From: Enterobacter sp. BIGb0383
Lineage (GTDB): Bacteria > Pseudomonadota > Gammaproteobacteria > Enterobacterales > Enterobacteriaceae
Assembly (NCBI RefSeq): GCF_003751845.1
Contig: NZ_RJKQ01000001.1
Location: forward strand, 372,001 to 436,000
Length of the DNA stretch: 64,000 bases
Direction: 5' to 3'
Part shown: one piece after another, positions 44,227-53,946 of the stretch
Position numbering within the stretch: position 1 is the stretch's first letter
How the letters are laid out: every line of letters starts with the position of its first letter
The notes under the pieces: generated by a model
Told to the model about the DNA's origin: nothing
Databases searched by the model: none
What the model saw: only the letters and a program-made list of their open reading frames with translations
Made by a program: the position numbers and the translations under genes

Positions 44227-46221
44227 TTACCTCTCTTCAGGCAGCGCCTGTTCCAGCTGGGACAGGGCGCACCAGAGCCGCCAGACCAGCGTCGCCAGTT
44301 CTCTGGCGGCAGGCTGGTGGCTCAGCGCCAGCGTCTCGCTGACGTGCAGGAGCTGTTGCAGCGTGACGCCCAGCCTCTGCTGACGGACACCGCCTTCACT
44401 CATCACCTCTCTGAGCATACCGATGCAGCGATCGCGCACCTGCGACAGCGGGTCGGATCGCGTTTCCCAGCCGCGCAGCTGCCACACCACGTGGGAGCAG
44501 TTCAACAGCACGACACCCCAGCGCAGTAGCCAGCGCCTGGCCTGCGTATCCTGGCTATGGCTTAGCTGGCTGACCAGATGATAGACCCGCGATTCAAAGC
44601 GATTTTCACTCTCCTGCGGAAAGCGACTAAGCTGGTCGATAAAGTGACGCCGTAACGTCCTGATGTGACGTCGACTCTTGCGGGCGTCGGAGCCCGGACG
44701 TAACACGGCAAAGGCCAGCCAGGCCAGCGCCACGCCGAGTAGCTTCGCCAGATTATCATTCAGAAACTCGGCAAAATCCCAGACCGGCGGGTCGGTAATC
44801 GCGATAAACGAACCCATAAACACAATCAGCTGTCCCCACAGTGCCGCCTGTTTGGGCCTCTGCAGCTTCAGCAATTGCATCGTTGCCAGCAACGGTAAAA
44901 GAAACAGCAAAAACGACCACAGAGAACTGAGCTGCACCATGAGCCCGAACTTAACCACAAAGCTGAAGAGCGACAGGGTTGCGAGGGTACGCAGCAATAG
45001 TGTCAGGGAGGTAAAGGGCGCAGGGGAAACGGAGTAGAGCACGCAGGCAATCGCGCCAAGGGTTAAGGCATCGGCACCGGTATCCCACTGGGTACTGATG
45101 CTCCATGCTCCGGTCAGCAGCAGAGCGCAAAAGGTACGCAGGCCGCTCCACAGCGCTTCGGTATCATCCGTCTGCCGGGCCAGCGCCGGGCTTTTTGGCA
45201 CCCTGAACCGGGCGATCGGCGTAGCCGACTCCAGCCGTCGCAGCCAGCGGCCGCCGCTTTGATAGAGCTGACAAAAGTAGCGCAGACGCTGCCAGAAGGC
45301 GTGATGACGATAGTCGCTATCCCGGGACGGAGCCAGCTTCGCAAGGGCGCGGGCAATATGCAGGGCATCCGTATTCGGCTGCGCCAGCAGGTGCAGCAGC
45401 GGAGGCAAATTTTCAGCAACGGATGCCGGGGCCTGGGGCCAGTTCAGCAGCATCCGCCGCAGGCCGGAAAGCACCCCGGTCATCCTTAGCTGCTGGTGGA
45501 GCAGATGATTAAGCAGGGCATTTTGCTGGCGAAAACGGTAATGGCTCCAGAACGCCTGAATGCGCAGCAGGTTCATGGTGAGGATCTGGCCGATCACCGA
45601 CTCATGCGCCGTGCGGATGGCCTCGGTGGTTTCCGGTCTTAACAACAGCATCGCGTGCTCGGGAAGACGAGTATGCAGCGTTTTTAAGGCCGTAAGCAGG
45701 GAGGTGCCGTCCTGGCTGCCGGGCAATAGCATCATCATCAGGCCGCCGCAGAGGATCCCGATAATCACTTCGCAGACGCGCGCCTGGGCTATCTCCCAGA
45801 GTTCGGTAATATCGATGATATTCACCAGCGGGAAGGCAATAATCGCCGCCGTATAGCCTGCCAGCTGAAAGGCGTAGGCGACATTATTGCTGAAATGGGC
45901 GCAGGCCCAGGTACAGAAACCGATCCAGGCGGCCATACAGAACAGAAACAGCCAGGGATCGTTCAGCGTATGCCCGGCGATAATTAACGCCGCACAGGCG
46001 CCGAACGCACTCCCGGCAATACGCCCCAGGCTTTTACTGATCACCCCGCCTACGGTCGGAAAACTCACTACCGCCGCTGACGTCATTGCCCAGTAAGGTT
46101 CATTCAGATTCAGCTCGTAGGCAATCACCAGCGCCAGGCACATGGCAATGGCGTTACGCAGGGCATAGCGCCACTGGCCGGCGGTGGCCTTCAGCCAGGG
46201 CAGATGGGATAGCACAACCAT
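44227..46221 (-). CDS. ydhK: YdhK, FUSC-family efflux inner-membrane protein
   Basis: A 664-residue FUSC/AaeB-like protein with two blocks of about five or six membrane helices (residues 20-170 and 355-500) separated by cytoplasmic domains. With the membrane-fusion protein YdhJ and small YdhI it resembles the AaeXAB-type efflux system for aromatic acids. The start ATG 46221 overlaps the ydhJ stop as TGATG; a GTG one codon earlier is possible. Slightly shorter than the E. coli protein. Confidence 0.9.
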   Translation of the reverse strand: MVVLSHLPWLKATAGQWRYALRNAIAMCLALVIAYELNLNEPYWAMTSAAVVSFPTVGGVISKSLGRIAGSAFGACAALIIAGHTLNDPWLFLFCMAAWIGFCTWACAHFSNNVAYAFQLAGYTAAIIAFPLVNIIDITELWEIAQARVCEVIIGILCGGLMMMLLPGSQDGTSLLTALKTLHTRLPEHAMLLLRPETTEAIRTAHESVIGQILTMNLLRIQAFWSHYRFRQQNALLNHLLHQQLRMTGVLSGLRRMLLNWPQAPASVAENLPPLLHLLAQPNTDALHIARALAKLAPSRDSDYRHHAFWQRLRYFCQLYQSGGRWLRRLESATPIARFRVPKSPALARQTDDTEALWSGLRTFCALLLTGAWSISTQWDTGADALTLGAIACVLYSVSPAPFTSLTLLLRTLATLSLFSFVVKFGLMVQLSSLWSFLLFLLPLLATMQLLKLQRPKQAALWGQLIVFMGSFIAITDPPVWDFAEFLNDNLAKLLGVALAWLAFAVLRPGSDARKSRRHIRTLRRHFIDQLSRFPQESENRFESRVYHLVSQLSHSQDTQARRWLLRWGVVLLNCSHVVWQLRGWETRSDPLSQVRDRCIGMLREVMSEGGVRQQRLGVTLQQLLHVSETLALSHQPAARELATLVWRLWCALSQLEQALPEER

Positions 46222-47081
46222 CACTGTCCGCCGAGAGAGACGGTGCAGGTTGTGCCGGACACCAGAGTGAGATCCGCCGGAAGTTTGTCAAACGTGATGC
46301 GGACCGGTACACGCTGGGCCAGCCGCACCCAGGGAACGTTAGGCTTCACGTCAGGCACCAGGCCGCTGTCACTTTCCACGCTCTGGTCGTAGATGGCGCG
46401 GCCAATACCGGTTACCCGTCCTTCCAGCGTCAGGGGATGGCTGTAAAGCGTGATCTGCGCCCGGTCACCTTCGCGGATATGCCGCAGTTTGGTCTCTTCG
46501 AAGTAGCCGACAACATAAAACGAGTGGCTGTCTACCATCGCGAACAGCGGCTGACCGGCGCTGGCATAGTTGCCGGTGCGGGTCGACAGATTGGTCACCC
46601 AGCCATCGACCGGGGCTTTCACCACGGTCTGAGCGAGCTGCCACCGGGCCTGCTCCAGTCGGGCTTTGGCGGCGTCGACGCTGGCCTGCATCGCATTAAC
46701 ATTCATATTGGCGACGTCCAGATCTTCCGCAGAAATATAGTTTTGGGGCAGATGGCGTCGTCGGGTTGCCTCATGACTGGCGCTGGCCAGCTCGGCCTTC
46801 GCTTTTTCCAGCTGGGCGGTGGCATCAAGCACCGCGATACGGTACGGCGTATCGTCGATGCGAAAGAGTACCTCTCCGGCTTTCACCAACTGATTGTCGC
46901 GGACCGGCAGTTCAGTAATGCTGCCGGACACCTGCGGCGCAATACTCACCTGCTCGGCGCGTATTTTCCCGTCGCGGGTCCAGGGGGACTGCATATAGTA
47001 ATTCCACAGCAGCCAGCCGGCGATAAGGGCGAGGGCGGCAACCAGCAGTGAGGTGAAATATTTTATTTTTTTCAGTGGCAT
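46221..47081 (-). CDS. ydhJ: YdhJ, membrane fusion protein (HlyD/AaeA-like)
   Basis: A 286-residue periplasmic adaptor with an N-terminal membrane anchor (residues 5-28), a split lipoyl domain ([25 protein letters not shown] and [15 protein letters not shown]), a helical hairpin between them and a beta-barrel. It would link YdhK to an outer-membrane channel. ATG 47081 is four bases after the ydhI stop. The long upstream open frame (rich in Cys) is only ydhI read in another frame. Confidence 0.92.
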   Translation of the reverse strand: MPLKKIKYFTSLLVAALALIAGWLLWNYYMQSPWTRDGKIRAEQVSIAPQVSGSITELPVRDNQLVKAGEVLFRIDDTPYRIAVLDATAQLEKAKAELASASHEATRRRHLPQNYISAEDLDVANMNVNAMQASVDAAKARLEQARWQLAQTVVKAPVDGWVTNLSTRTGNYASAGQPLFAMVDSHSFYVVGYFEETKLRHIREGDRAQITLYSHPLTLEGRVTGIGRAIYDQSVESDSGLVPDVKPNVPWVRLAQRVPVRITFDKLPADLTLVSGTTCTVSLGGQ

Positions 47082-47085
47082 AAGG

Positions 47086-47325
47086 TTACCCGACGAGCAG
47101 CAGCAGAAGCAGCGCAAAGCATAAAGACAGTGCGAACAGAGAGAGGTCCAGCAGCAGGGGATGCCAGATATCCCCGGCGTAGATCCAGTCGCGAAGCAGA
47201 CGGTGAATCATCAGCCAGACAAAAAAACCGATAAACACCACTTTAAATAGCGGTGGTAAATAGATTGAGGCACCCACCACCAGATCCTGTAGGGGGAAGC
47301 CTGCCGAGGTGAAAATCGAGTTCAC
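47086..47325 (-). CDS. ydhI: YdhI, DUF1656 small membrane protein
   Basis: A 79-residue two-helix membrane protein of the DUF1656/AaeX type, always encoded next to an AaeA/AaeB-like pair. The conserved [16 protein letters not shown] motif is present. GTG 47325 is chosen because AAGGA lies eight bases before it and the product fits the family length. First gene of ydhI-ydhJ-ydhK, divergent from slyA. Confidence 0.88.
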   Translation of the reverse strand: MNSIFTSAGFPLQDLVVGASIYLPPLFKVVFIGFFVWLMIHRLLRDWIYAGDIWHPLLLDLSLFALSLCFALLLLLLVG

Positions 47326-47485
47326 AAGCGAAATCCTTTGCAATAGCGGTCTGGCGGTCCAGTTATGCGCCGACCCTGAGAAATGTAGACTAATGTAAAA
47401 GAGTCGATTAATCAGGACGAACGCCGCATTACATTTGTTTTAGAAATATAAATGCTGCACACTAATTTAAAATGAGTATAATAAC

Positions 47486-47497
47486 TTAGCAAGCTAA
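47486..47497. promoter_or_regulatory. SlyA operator
   Basis: TTAGCAAGCTAA is an exact copy of the palindromic site reported as preferred by Salmonella SlyA. It lies 16 bases before the slyA start, suiting autorepression, and faces ydhI. Confidence 0.88.
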
Positions 47498-47513
47498 TTA
47501 TAAGGAGATGAAA

Positions 47514-47948
47514 TTGGAATCGCCATTAGGTTCTGATCTGGCACGCTTAGTGCGCATCTGGCGTGCTCTGATTGACCATCGCCTCAAACCTCTGGAATTA
47601 ACGCAGACTCACTGGGTAACGCTGCACAACATCCATCAGCTTCCGCCCGATCAGTCGCAAATTCAACTGGCCAAAGCGATTGGCATTGAGCAACCTTCGC
47701 TGGTACGTACTCTGGATCAACTGGAAGAGAAGGGACTGATTTCTCGCCAGACCTGTGCCAACGATCGTCGTGCAAAGCGCATCAAGCTGACAGAAAATGC
47801 CAATCCGATTATCGACAAAATGGAAACGGTGATTAAGAAAACGCGCGGAGAAATTCTCTCCGGCATTTCCCCTGATGAACTGGATTTGTTGATGAAACTG
47901 ATAGGGCGTCTTGAGCACAATATTATTGAGCTACAGACCCGCGATTAA
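47514..47948 (+). CDS. slyA: SlyA, MarR-family regulator
   Basis: A 144-residue winged-helix MarR-family dimer that counter-silences H-NS-repressed virulence and envelope genes and responds to small aromatic ligands. The recognition region [28 protein letters not shown] is essentially that of E. coli and Salmonella. An ATG at 47508 is in frame but directly abuts AAGGAG (47502-47507), so the TTG at 47514, six bases away, is the start; this gives the standard length. Confidence 0.96.
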   Translation: MESPLGSDLARLVRIWRALIDHRLKPLELTQTHWVTLHNIHQLPPDQSQIQLAKAIGIEQPSLVRTLDQLEEKGLISRQTCANDRRAKRIKLTENANPIIDKMETVIKKTRGEILSGISPDELDLLMKLIGRLEHNIIELQTRD

Positions 47949-47960
47949 GCACTATCTAAC

Positions 47961-47990
47961 AAGCCTTGCGTTCGCAAGGCTTTCTTTCTT
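47961..47990. terminator. Bidirectional terminator after slyA
   Basis: A stem AAGCCTTG/CAAGGCTT with CGTTCG loop is followed by TTTCTTTCTT. It also ends the converging glycosyltransferase-like gene. Confidence 0.85.
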
Positions 47991-47991
47991 C

Positions 47992-49074
47992 CTACTGTTG
48001 TTCCTGCACCCGCATTTTGAAATACATCAGCGTCCGGTATAAACCACGGTGGAGCTCTGTGAAGGTTTTAACCTGTAGCGCCTGTCTGGCGGATATTTTC
48101 TTCAGCGAAGGCGTTGCGCTAAGCCGCTGCAGAAGCTGCGACAGCTGATTCGACAGGCGATATTTATCCGCAAGCTGCGCCGAATTTTCAGTGACATACG
48201 CCTTAGCGTCTCTGTACCCGGTCACAATTTCGTGGGCAATCTCCTGCGAGGTTTTCTTTTGTCCCGAAGCCCGGCCAGAAAAATTCATCCGTGCCGCACA
48301 GTCGAAATTGTCTTCGGTGAGCCACCCATACCCGCCAAAATGGTCATATTCATAAACGGGAAGCCCCATGCTGAGCGCATACTGTACCGTTTTTCCGATA
48401 GTGAGCACCGCATCATAACCGGACAACAATGCCGGATTAAGTCGTTTGACGGCGCTGCCATCGCCGAGGTGGATCACGGCGACCCCCTGTTTTTGTATGG
48501 CGGGAATGGCGAGCCTGACCTCTTCCGGGAGATGATTCGAAACCAGCAGCAGCGAGGCGGGTTTATCAGTTGCCGTGGCAGGACGGGGATAATCGGCAAA
48601 CGTATCGGGAGCGGGATTATCGAACAGAGCGATCCTGTGTTCATCGATGCCATACTGAGCAATACACCCGGCGCTTTCCGGCGATATGCAGGTAACCACA
48701 TCACAGAGCGCATTCTCGACGTCTGCCAGCAGAGGCAATTCAATATGAATAAACGACGACATATGATGCCAGATAATGTACGTGTGTAACCCCGTGGTGG
48801 CGAGCGCATCGATAACGGCAGGGGGGATCGTATTTTGTTGGATCCAGATAATATCAAAGTCTACGGATACGACTTCGCAGGGGTCCTGATAAATATGCAG
48901 ATTCTCTCTGCCGACAAGACGGGAAAATTCATGAGATAAAGGCTGCATATAAAGATTGGTATAAATCGTCACCTGCCAGCCAATGAGTAAAAACATTTCG
49001 GCGAGTTCAAGGGTGACCAGTTCCGAACCTTTAATATCATGTAAATGGTTGTTTGTGATTAAAATTTTTTGCAT
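47992..49074 (-). CDS. Orphan glycosyltransferase-like protein
   Basis: A 360-residue soluble protein I cannot assign to a named gene. It begins MQKILITNNHLHDIKGSELVTLELAEML-like (a Rossmann strand-loop-helix with GSE), typical of GT-B glycosyltransferases. Later it has SLLLVSNHLPEEV and the C-terminal-domain style segment LTIGKTVQYALSMGLPVYEYDHFGGYGWL. No membrane helix or signal is seen. It is inserted between slyA and slyB, which are neighbours in E. coli. Its 5' end and flank are more A/T-rich than the surroundings, and no other sugar-polymer gene is nearby, so horizontal gain is plausible. Ribosome site is weak. Confidence 0.7.
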   Translation of the reverse strand: MQKILITNNHLHDIKGSELVTLELAEMFLLIGWQVTIYTNLYMQPLSHEFSRLVGRENLHIYQDPCEVVSVDFDIIWIQQNTIPPAVIDALATTGLHTYIIWHHMSSFIHIELPLLADVENALCDVVTCISPESAGCIAQYGIDEHRIALFDNPAPDTFADYPRPATATDKPASLLLVSNHLPEEVRLAIPAIQKQGVAVIHLGDGSAVKRLNPALLSGYDAVLTIGKTVQYALSMGLPVYEYDHFGGYGWLTEDNFDCAARMNFSGRASGQKKTSQEIAHEIVTGYRDAKAYVTENSAQLADKYRLSNQLSQLLQRLSATPSLKKISARQALQVKTFTELHRGLYRTLMYFKMRVQEQQ

Positions 49075-49216
49075 TAATTTTCTTCGGAAAAGACAGCGTA
49101 ACGGAGCAATATTTTACCAGGCCACGGTGGTATTTAAAGCGCGAAAAGCTTCATTTCGTGAAGGCTGTTTAGCGGTTTTTTCGAAGGGGGGCGAAGTATT
49201 TTCGATGATGCGACAT

Positions 49217-49251
49217 AAAAAAAAAGCGACCGCAGGGCGATCGCGTTTTTT
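49217..49251. terminator. Bidirectional terminator after slyB
   Basis: GCGACC and GATCGC form a six-pair stem (one G-U) with a seven-base loop, flanked by nine A residues on the left and six T residues on the right. It ends slyB on the minus strand. Confidence 0.85.
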
Positions 49252-49262
49252 CAGTATCTTGC

Positions 49263-49730
49263 TTAGCGTGGTGAAACGGTGACCTGGCTGCCGTTGCTGG
49301 CCATCACGACGCGCTGACCGGCGGAGAAACGGGTATCGCCCTGTTTCTGCACTACCATAATGGTGTTACCGTCATCTTTACGAATTTCCAGCTCTACGCC
49401 CTGGGTTTTATTCATTGAACCCTGTACGCCCTGGCCGGCAACGCCGCCTGCGATTGCACCCGCAGCGGTGGCCAGTGAACGACCGCTGCCGCCGCCGATG
49501 GTATTCCCGAGGAACCCGCCCAGCACGGCACCACCGATAGCGCCAATCGCGTTGGAATCATCGCCGCCCTGAATCTGTACCGGGCGGACATGCACAATGG
49601 TTCCGTAGGTGACGTTCTGCACCTGCTTAGCTTCGGATGCAGAGTAAACATCACCTGAGAGGCCGCTGTTGCTGACACAGCCAGCCAGCGAAAGTCCAAT
49701 CATGGAAACGGCTAATACACGTGAAATCAT
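49263..49730 (-). CDS. slyB: SlyB, outer-membrane lipoprotein with glycine zipper
   Basis: A 155-residue lipoprotein (lipobox LAGC, then Val at +2) of the SlyB/PcpY family. A glycine-zipper segment (AIGGAVLGGFLGNTIGGGSG onward) follows, then a beta-rich C-terminal domain. In E. coli, SlyB is PhoPQ-induced and forms ring assemblies that protect outer-membrane proteins under stress. The length is identical to E. coli, and a PhoP box with matched -10 lies upstream. Confidence 0.96.
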   Translation of the reverse strand: MISRVLAVSMIGLSLAGCVSNSGLSGDVYSASEAKQVQNVTYGTIVHVRPVQIQGGDDSNAIGAIGGAVLGGFLGNTIGGGSGRSLATAAGAIAGGVAGQGVQGSMNKTQGVELEIRKDDGNTIMVVQKQGDTRFSAGQRVVMASNGSQVTVSPR

Positions 49731-49838
49731 CTATGAATCTCCTGTTCACAAACTAACGCTCTTATGAGCATCCGTCTTGACGTAATTATATGGTAATAAT
49801 TTACCATCGCGCATCGCTTCGGCGACAATATTTTAAAA

Positions 49839-49873
49839 ATAATACGGCTTTTTACCTGAACCAAAGATAAACG
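49839..49873 (-). promoter_or_regulatory. PhoP box and -10 of slyB
   Basis: On the minus strand, CGTTTA (49873-49868), five bases, then GGTTCA (49862-49857) match the PhoP direct repeat (T/G)GTTTA-N5-(T/G)GTTTA in 10 of 12 positions. A -10 TATTAT (49844-49839) follows after 12 bases, the usual PhoP-promoter spacing. Confidence 0.78.
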
Positions 49874-50021
49874 GCGTAAAAATCGACCCTCTGCAAACAA
49901 TAAACCTTAACACTTATGCGTATTTTATTACCGAGTGTTAAAAAGTATCAACGCAGCGTGGTATTAACCCACGGTTTGTGATGGAGTGATGGTCACTAAG
50001 ACGCAACACTAAGGAAGGGCT

Positions 50022-51146
50022 ATGAGATCGGGTCGTTATATTGGCGTTATGTCCGGTACCAGCCTGGACGGCGTCGACGTTGTCCTCGCAGCTATCGACG
50101 AAACCATGGTCGCCCAGCAGGCCAGCCTGAGCTGGCCGATCCCGATGGCCTTAAAAGAGGCGATTCTCGACGTTTGTCAGGGACAGCAGCTGACGCTTTC
50201 TCAGCTCGGACAGCTGGATACCCGACTGGGACGCCTGTTCGCCGATGCCGTACAGGCGCTGATGGATGAACAAAAGTTAAAGCCTGAAGACGTGGTGGCG
50301 ATTGGCTGCCATGGCCAGACGGTCTGGCATGAACCTGTCGGCGCTGCACCGCACACGATGCAGATTGGTGATAATAACCAGATTGTCGCCCGCACCGGCG
50401 TTACGGTGGTCGGCGACTTCCGCCGTCGGGATATGGCGCTCGGCGGGCAGGGCGCACCGCTGGTGCCTGCGTTTCATCAGGCGCTGCTGGCACATCCCGT
50501 TGAGCGACGCATGGTGCTGAATATCGGCGGTATTGCCAATCTGTCCCTGCTGATCCCCGGCAAGGCTGTACGCGGATTCGATACCGGCCCCGGCAATATG
50601 CTGATGGATGCCTGGATCTGGCGGCAGCGCGGTAAACCCTATGATAAAGACGCCGACTGGGCCTGCTCGGGAAAAGTGATTATCCCGCTGTTGCAGGCGA
50701 TGCTGAGCGATCCCTACTTTGCCGCGCCCGCGCCCAAAAGTACCGGGCGCGAATACTTTAATATGGGCTGGCTGGAGCAGCAGCTGGCGCACTTCCCGGG
50801 TCTTGCCGCCCAGGATGTGCAGGCCACGCTGGCGGAGCTGACCGCAATGAGCATTTCCGAACAGGTCCAGCTCAGCGGCGGCTGTGAAAAACTGCTGGTG
50901 TGCGGCGGCGGCGGGCGCAACCCGCTGGTCATGAGCCGTCTGGCGGCGCTGCTGCCGGGAACGGAAGTGGACACCACCGATAAGGCCGGGATCAGCGGTG
51001 ACGATATGGAAGCGCTGGCGTTTGCGTGGCTGGCATGGCGCACCCTTGCGGGGCAGCCGGGCAATCTACCCTCGGTCACCGGCGCTTCAGAGGCCAGCGT
51101 ACTGGGGGCGATTTTCCCGGCAAATCCGCGACATAATCAGAGTTAA
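50022..51146 (+). CDS. anmK: AnmK, anhydro-N-acetylmuramic acid kinase
   Basis: A 374-residue ASKHA-fold kinase that cleaves and phosphorylates 1,6-anhydro-MurNAc to MurNAc-6-phosphate in peptidoglycan recycling. The [16 protein letters not shown]-terminal motif, the GHDGQT-type [10 protein letters not shown] loop, [23 protein letters not shown] and VCGGGGRNP are all present. Slightly longer than the E. coli enzyme. AAGGAAG precedes the start. mliC follows after 96 bases. Confidence 0.95.
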   Translation: MRSGRYIGVMSGTSLDGVDVVLAAIDETMVAQQASLSWPIPMALKEAILDVCQGQQLTLSQLGQLDTRLGRLFADAVQALMDEQKLKPEDVVAIGCHGQTVWHEPVGAAPHTMQIGDNNQIVARTGVTVVGDFRRRDMALGGQGAPLVPAFHQALLAHPVERRMVLNIGGIANLSLLIPGKAVRGFDTGPGNMLMDAWIWRQRGKPYDKDADWACSGKVIIPLLQAMLSDPYFAAPAPKSTGREYFNMGWLEQQLAHFPGLAAQDVQATLAELTAMSISEQVQLSGGCEKLLVCGGGGRNPLVMSRLAALLPGTEVDTTDKAGISGDDMEALAFAWLAWRTLAGQPGNLPSVTGASEASVLGAIFPANPRHNQS

Positions 51147-51242
51147 CTGAATTATTCTCTGACAACCAGTCGGTACACTGCAGACAAACAAGAGAGGGAG
51201 GGCATCAGCTCTCCCGATGAAACCGGTCTGTGGAATAACCCC

Positions 51243-51566
51243 ATGAAAAAACTGCTTATCCTTGCCCTCCCTTTTATGCTCGCTGGCTGTAGCGCTTACA
51301 ACCAGTTTATGGAGCGTATGAACACCGACACCCTCGAATACCAGTGTGAGGAAAAACCGCTTACGGTACACCTCAACAACACCCGCCAGGAAGTCAGCTT
51401 TATCTATGATAATCAGCCGCGCACGCTGAAGCAGGGACGCTCCGCGTCCGGTGCGCGTTATACGGACGGCGTGTACGTCTTCTGGTCAAAAGGTGAAGAG
51501 GCTACGGTGTATAAACGCGACCGTATCGTGCTGAATAACTGCCAGTTAGCCAGCGCGCAGCGTTGA
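51243..51566 (+). CDS. mliC: MliC, membrane-bound C-type lysozyme inhibitor
   Basis: A 107-residue lipoprotein with lipobox LAGC and serine at +2 (outer membrane). The conserved [13 protein letters not shown] and [10 protein letters not shown] segments carry the loop that enters the active site of host C-type lysozyme, and two cysteines (YQCEE and NNCQL) form the disulfide. Follows anmK, precedes pdxH by 57 bases. Confidence 0.93.
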   Translation: MKKLLILALPFMLAGCSAYNQFMERMNTDTLEYQCEEKPLTVHLNNTRQEVSFIYDNQPRTLKQGRSASGARYTDGVYVFWSKGEEATVYKRDRIVLNNCQLASAQR

Positions 51567-51623
51567 GATTTTGCCGGGGGCGGCGCACAATAGCGGAACC
51601 CTTTGACAACTCTCTGATACGCC

Positions 51624-52280
51624 ATGTCCGACAACGATGAACTGCAGCAAATCGCGCACCTGCGCCGTGAATACATCCGTGGTGGCCTGCGTCGCCACGA
51701 TCTTCCCGCCGAACCGCTGGCGTTGTTCGAACACTGGCTTAAACAGGCCTGTGACGCCAGGCTGGCCGACCCTACCGCAATGGTTGTGGCCACCGTCGAT
51801 GAACAGGGCCAGCCGTATCAGCGCATTGTGCTGCTCAAGCACTATGACGAAAAAGGGCTGGTGTTTTATACCAACCTCGGCAGCCGCAAAGCGCACCATA
51901 TTGAACACAACCCGCGTGTGAACCTGCTTTTCCCGTGGCATATGCTGGAACGCCAGGTGATGGTAACCGGCAAGGCCGAGCGTCTCTCCACGCTTGAAGT
52001 GGTGAAATACTTCCACAGCCGTCCGCGTGACAGTCAAATCGGCGCCTGGGTCTCGAAACAGTCCAGCCGTATTTCCGCTCGCGGTATCCTCGAAAGTAAA
52101 TTCCTCGAACTGAAGCAAAAATTCCAGCAGGGCGAAGTCCCGCTGCCGAGTTTCTGGGGCGGTTTTCGCATCAGCATCGAGCAGATGGAATTCTGGCAGG
52201 GGGGTGAACATCGCCTCCACGACCGTTTTTTGTACCAGCGTGATGGCCAGGCGTGGAAAATTGACCGCCTGGCGCCCTGA
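51624..52280 (+). CDS. pdxH: PdxH, pyridoxamine/pyridoxine 5'-phosphate oxidase
   Basis: A 218-residue FMN-dependent oxidase that makes pyridoxal phosphate. FMN- and substrate-binding motifs [36 protein letters not shown] and the C-terminal [20 protein letters not shown] with its conserved arginine are intact, and length equals E. coli. A terminator follows. Its position with mliC and pdxY places two vitamin B6 salvage genes on either side of tyrS. Confidence 0.97.
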   Translation: MSDNDELQQIAHLRREYIRGGLRRHDLPAEPLALFEHWLKQACDARLADPTAMVVATVDEQGQPYQRIVLLKHYDEKGLVFYTNLGSRKAHHIEHNPRVNLLFPWHMLERQVMVTGKAERLSTLEVVKYFHSRPRDSQIGAWVSKQSSRISARGILESKFLELKQKFQQGEVPLPSFWGGFRISIEQMEFWQGGEHRLHDRFLYQRDGQAWKIDRLAP

Positions 52281-52300
52281 TAAGGGCAAAATGTTGCGTT

Positions 52301-52333
52301 AAGCGCTGGTACTCCTGCTGTCAGCGCTTTATT
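52301..52333 (+). terminator. Terminator after pdxH
   Basis: AAGCGCTG (52301-52308) pairs with CAGCGCTT (52322-52329) and is followed by TATTCT. The loop is 13 bases, a little long. Confidence 0.72.
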
Positions 52334-52463
52334 CTAGTCTGCTCTGCGTCGCACGGGTGAACGAACCCCGCTGCGGCGCAGACGACCTTTTTCTTTCGCG
52401 TCTGGCGAAAAGTCGTGTACCGGCAAAGGTGCAGTCGTTTTATGTTTTTACATGGAGAATTTG

Positions 52464-53738
52464 ATGGCAAGCGGTAACTTGATTAAACAATTGCAAGAGC
52501 GGGGCCTCGTGGCTCAGGTGACGGACGAAGCAGCGTTAGCAGAGCGACTGGCGCAGGGCCCGATCGCGCTCTATTGCGGCTTCGATCCCACCGCCGACAG
52601 CTTGCATTTGGGGCATCTTGTTCCATTGTTATGCCTGAAACGCTTCCAGCAGGCGGGCCATAAGCCCGTTGCCCTGGTCGGCGGCGCAACCGGTCTGATT
52701 GGCGACCCGAGCTTTAAAGCCGCCGAGCGTAAGCTCAATACCGAGGATACCGTGCAGGAGTGGGTGGATAAAATCCGTCACCAGGTTGCACCGTTCCTCG
52801 ATTTTGACTGCGGGGACAATTCGGCGATTGCGGCGAACAACTATGACTGGTTCGGTGGCATGAACGTGCTCACCTTCCTGCGCGATATCGGCAAACACTT
52901 CTCTGTTAACCAGATGATTAACAAAGAAGCCGTTAAGCAGCGTCTGAACCGCGACGATCAGGGGATTTCCTTTACCGAGTTCTCCTACAATCTGCTGCAG
53001 GGTTATGACTTTGCCTGTCTGAACAACCTGCACGGCGTCAGCCTGCAGATTGGCGGTTCCGATCAGTGGGGTAACATCACCTCCGGTATCGATCTGACGC
53101 GTCGTCTGCATCAGAACCAGGTCTTTGGCCTGACGGTGCCGCTGATCACCAAAGCTGACGGCACCAAGTTTGGTAAAACCGAAGGCGGCGCGGTCTGGCT
53201 GGACCCGAAAAAGACCAGTCCGTACAAGTTCTACCAGTTCTGGATCAACACCGCCGATGCCGACGTGTATCGCTTCCTCAAGTTCTTCACCTTTATGGAC
53301 ATTGCCGAGATCAATGCCCTGGAAGAAGAAGACAAAAACAGCGGCAAAGCCCCGCGCGCCCAGTATGTGCTGGCCGAGCTGGTGACCCGCCTGGTGCACG
53401 GCGAAGAGGGACTGGTTGCCGCGAAACGCATTACCGACAGCCTGTTCAACGGCACGCTGAGCGCGCTGAGCGAAGCCGATTTTGAGCAGCTGGCTCAGGA
53501 CGGCGTCCCGATGGTGGAAATGGACAAGGGTGCCGATCTGTTACAGGCGCTGGTGGATTCCGAACTGCAACCGTCTCGCGGCCAGGCTCGCAAGACTGTC
53601 GCTTCCAATGCGGTAACCATCAACGGTGAAAAACAGGCTGACCCGGAATACGCTTTTGTGGATGCAGACATTCTGTTTGGCCGCTATACGCTGCTGCGTC
53701 GCGGTAAGAAGAATTACTGTCTAGTTTGCTGGAAATAA
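52464..53738 (+). CDS. tyrS: Tyrosyl-tRNA synthetase
   Basis: A 424-residue class I synthetase. The HIGH-type motif is HLGH (within [10 protein letters not shown]), the KMSKS equivalent is KFGKT, and a C-terminal S4-like RNA-binding domain begins near [10 protein letters not shown]. The frame extends four codons upstream, but ATG 52464 gives the standard [11 protein letters not shown] and E. coli length with GGAGAA before it. A long palindromic repeat and a terminator follow. Confidence 0.97.
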   Translation: MASGNLIKQLQERGLVAQVTDEAALAERLAQGPIALYCGFDPTADSLHLGHLVPLLCLKRFQQAGHKPVALVGGATGLIGDPSFKAAERKLNTEDTVQEWVDKIRHQVAPFLDFDCGDNSAIAANNYDWFGGMNVLTFLRDIGKHFSVNQMINKEAVKQRLNRDDQGISFTEFSYNLLQGYDFACLNNLHGVSLQIGGSDQWGNITSGIDLTRRLHQNQVFGLTVPLITKADGTKFGKTEGGAVWLDPKKTSPYKFYQFWINTADADVYRFLKFFTFMDIAEINALEEEDKNSGKAPRAQYVLAELVTRLVHGEEGLVAAKRITDSLFNGTLSALSEADFEQLAQDGVPMVEMDKGADLLQALVDSELQPSRGQARKTVASNAVTINGEKQADPEYAFVDADILFGRYTLLRRGKKNYCLVCWK

Positions 53739-53746
53739 TCATTAGC

Positions 53747-53882
53747 CTGTCCCATTAGGCTATTTTACTTGCCATTTCGAACCTGGGCAGTGCTCGCAAT
53801 CCTCACGTACTGCGTGTACGTTCCGGTTGCTGCGCGCTGTCCGTGTTCAAACTGGCTGCGACAATTACGCCTAATGGGGCAG
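53747..53882. repeat. 136-bp long imperfect palindrome
   Basis: Outer arms CTGTCCCATTAGGC (53747-53760) and GCCTAATGGGGCAG (53869-53882) are complementary with one G-U pair. Further in, GAACCTGGGCAG pairs imperfectly with CTGTCCGTGTTC, and the centre is a perfect ACGTAC-TGCGT-GTACGT hairpin (53805-53821). The whole lies between the tyrS stop and its terminator and resembles an ERIC-like intergenic repetitive element. Only one copy is seen in this window. Confidence 0.75.
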
Positions 53883-53893
53883 TCTATAAGACC

Positions 53894-53924
53894 GGGGCGT
53901 GGGAAACCACGCCCCTTATTTTTT
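53894..53924 (+). terminator. Strong terminator between tyrS and pdxY
   Basis: A perfect 9-bp stem GGGGCGTGG/CCACGCCCC with a GAAA tetraloop is followed by TTATTTTTT. It ends 22 bases before the pdxY start. Confidence 0.92.
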
Positions 53925-53946
53925 GGTTGTCCCGCCTGGAAAAATA

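Noticed and set aside
52334..52463. T-box or attenuator before tyrS
   Set aside because: Hairpins are present (for example around 52376-52420), but no T-box sequence or leader peptide with Tyr codons was seen.
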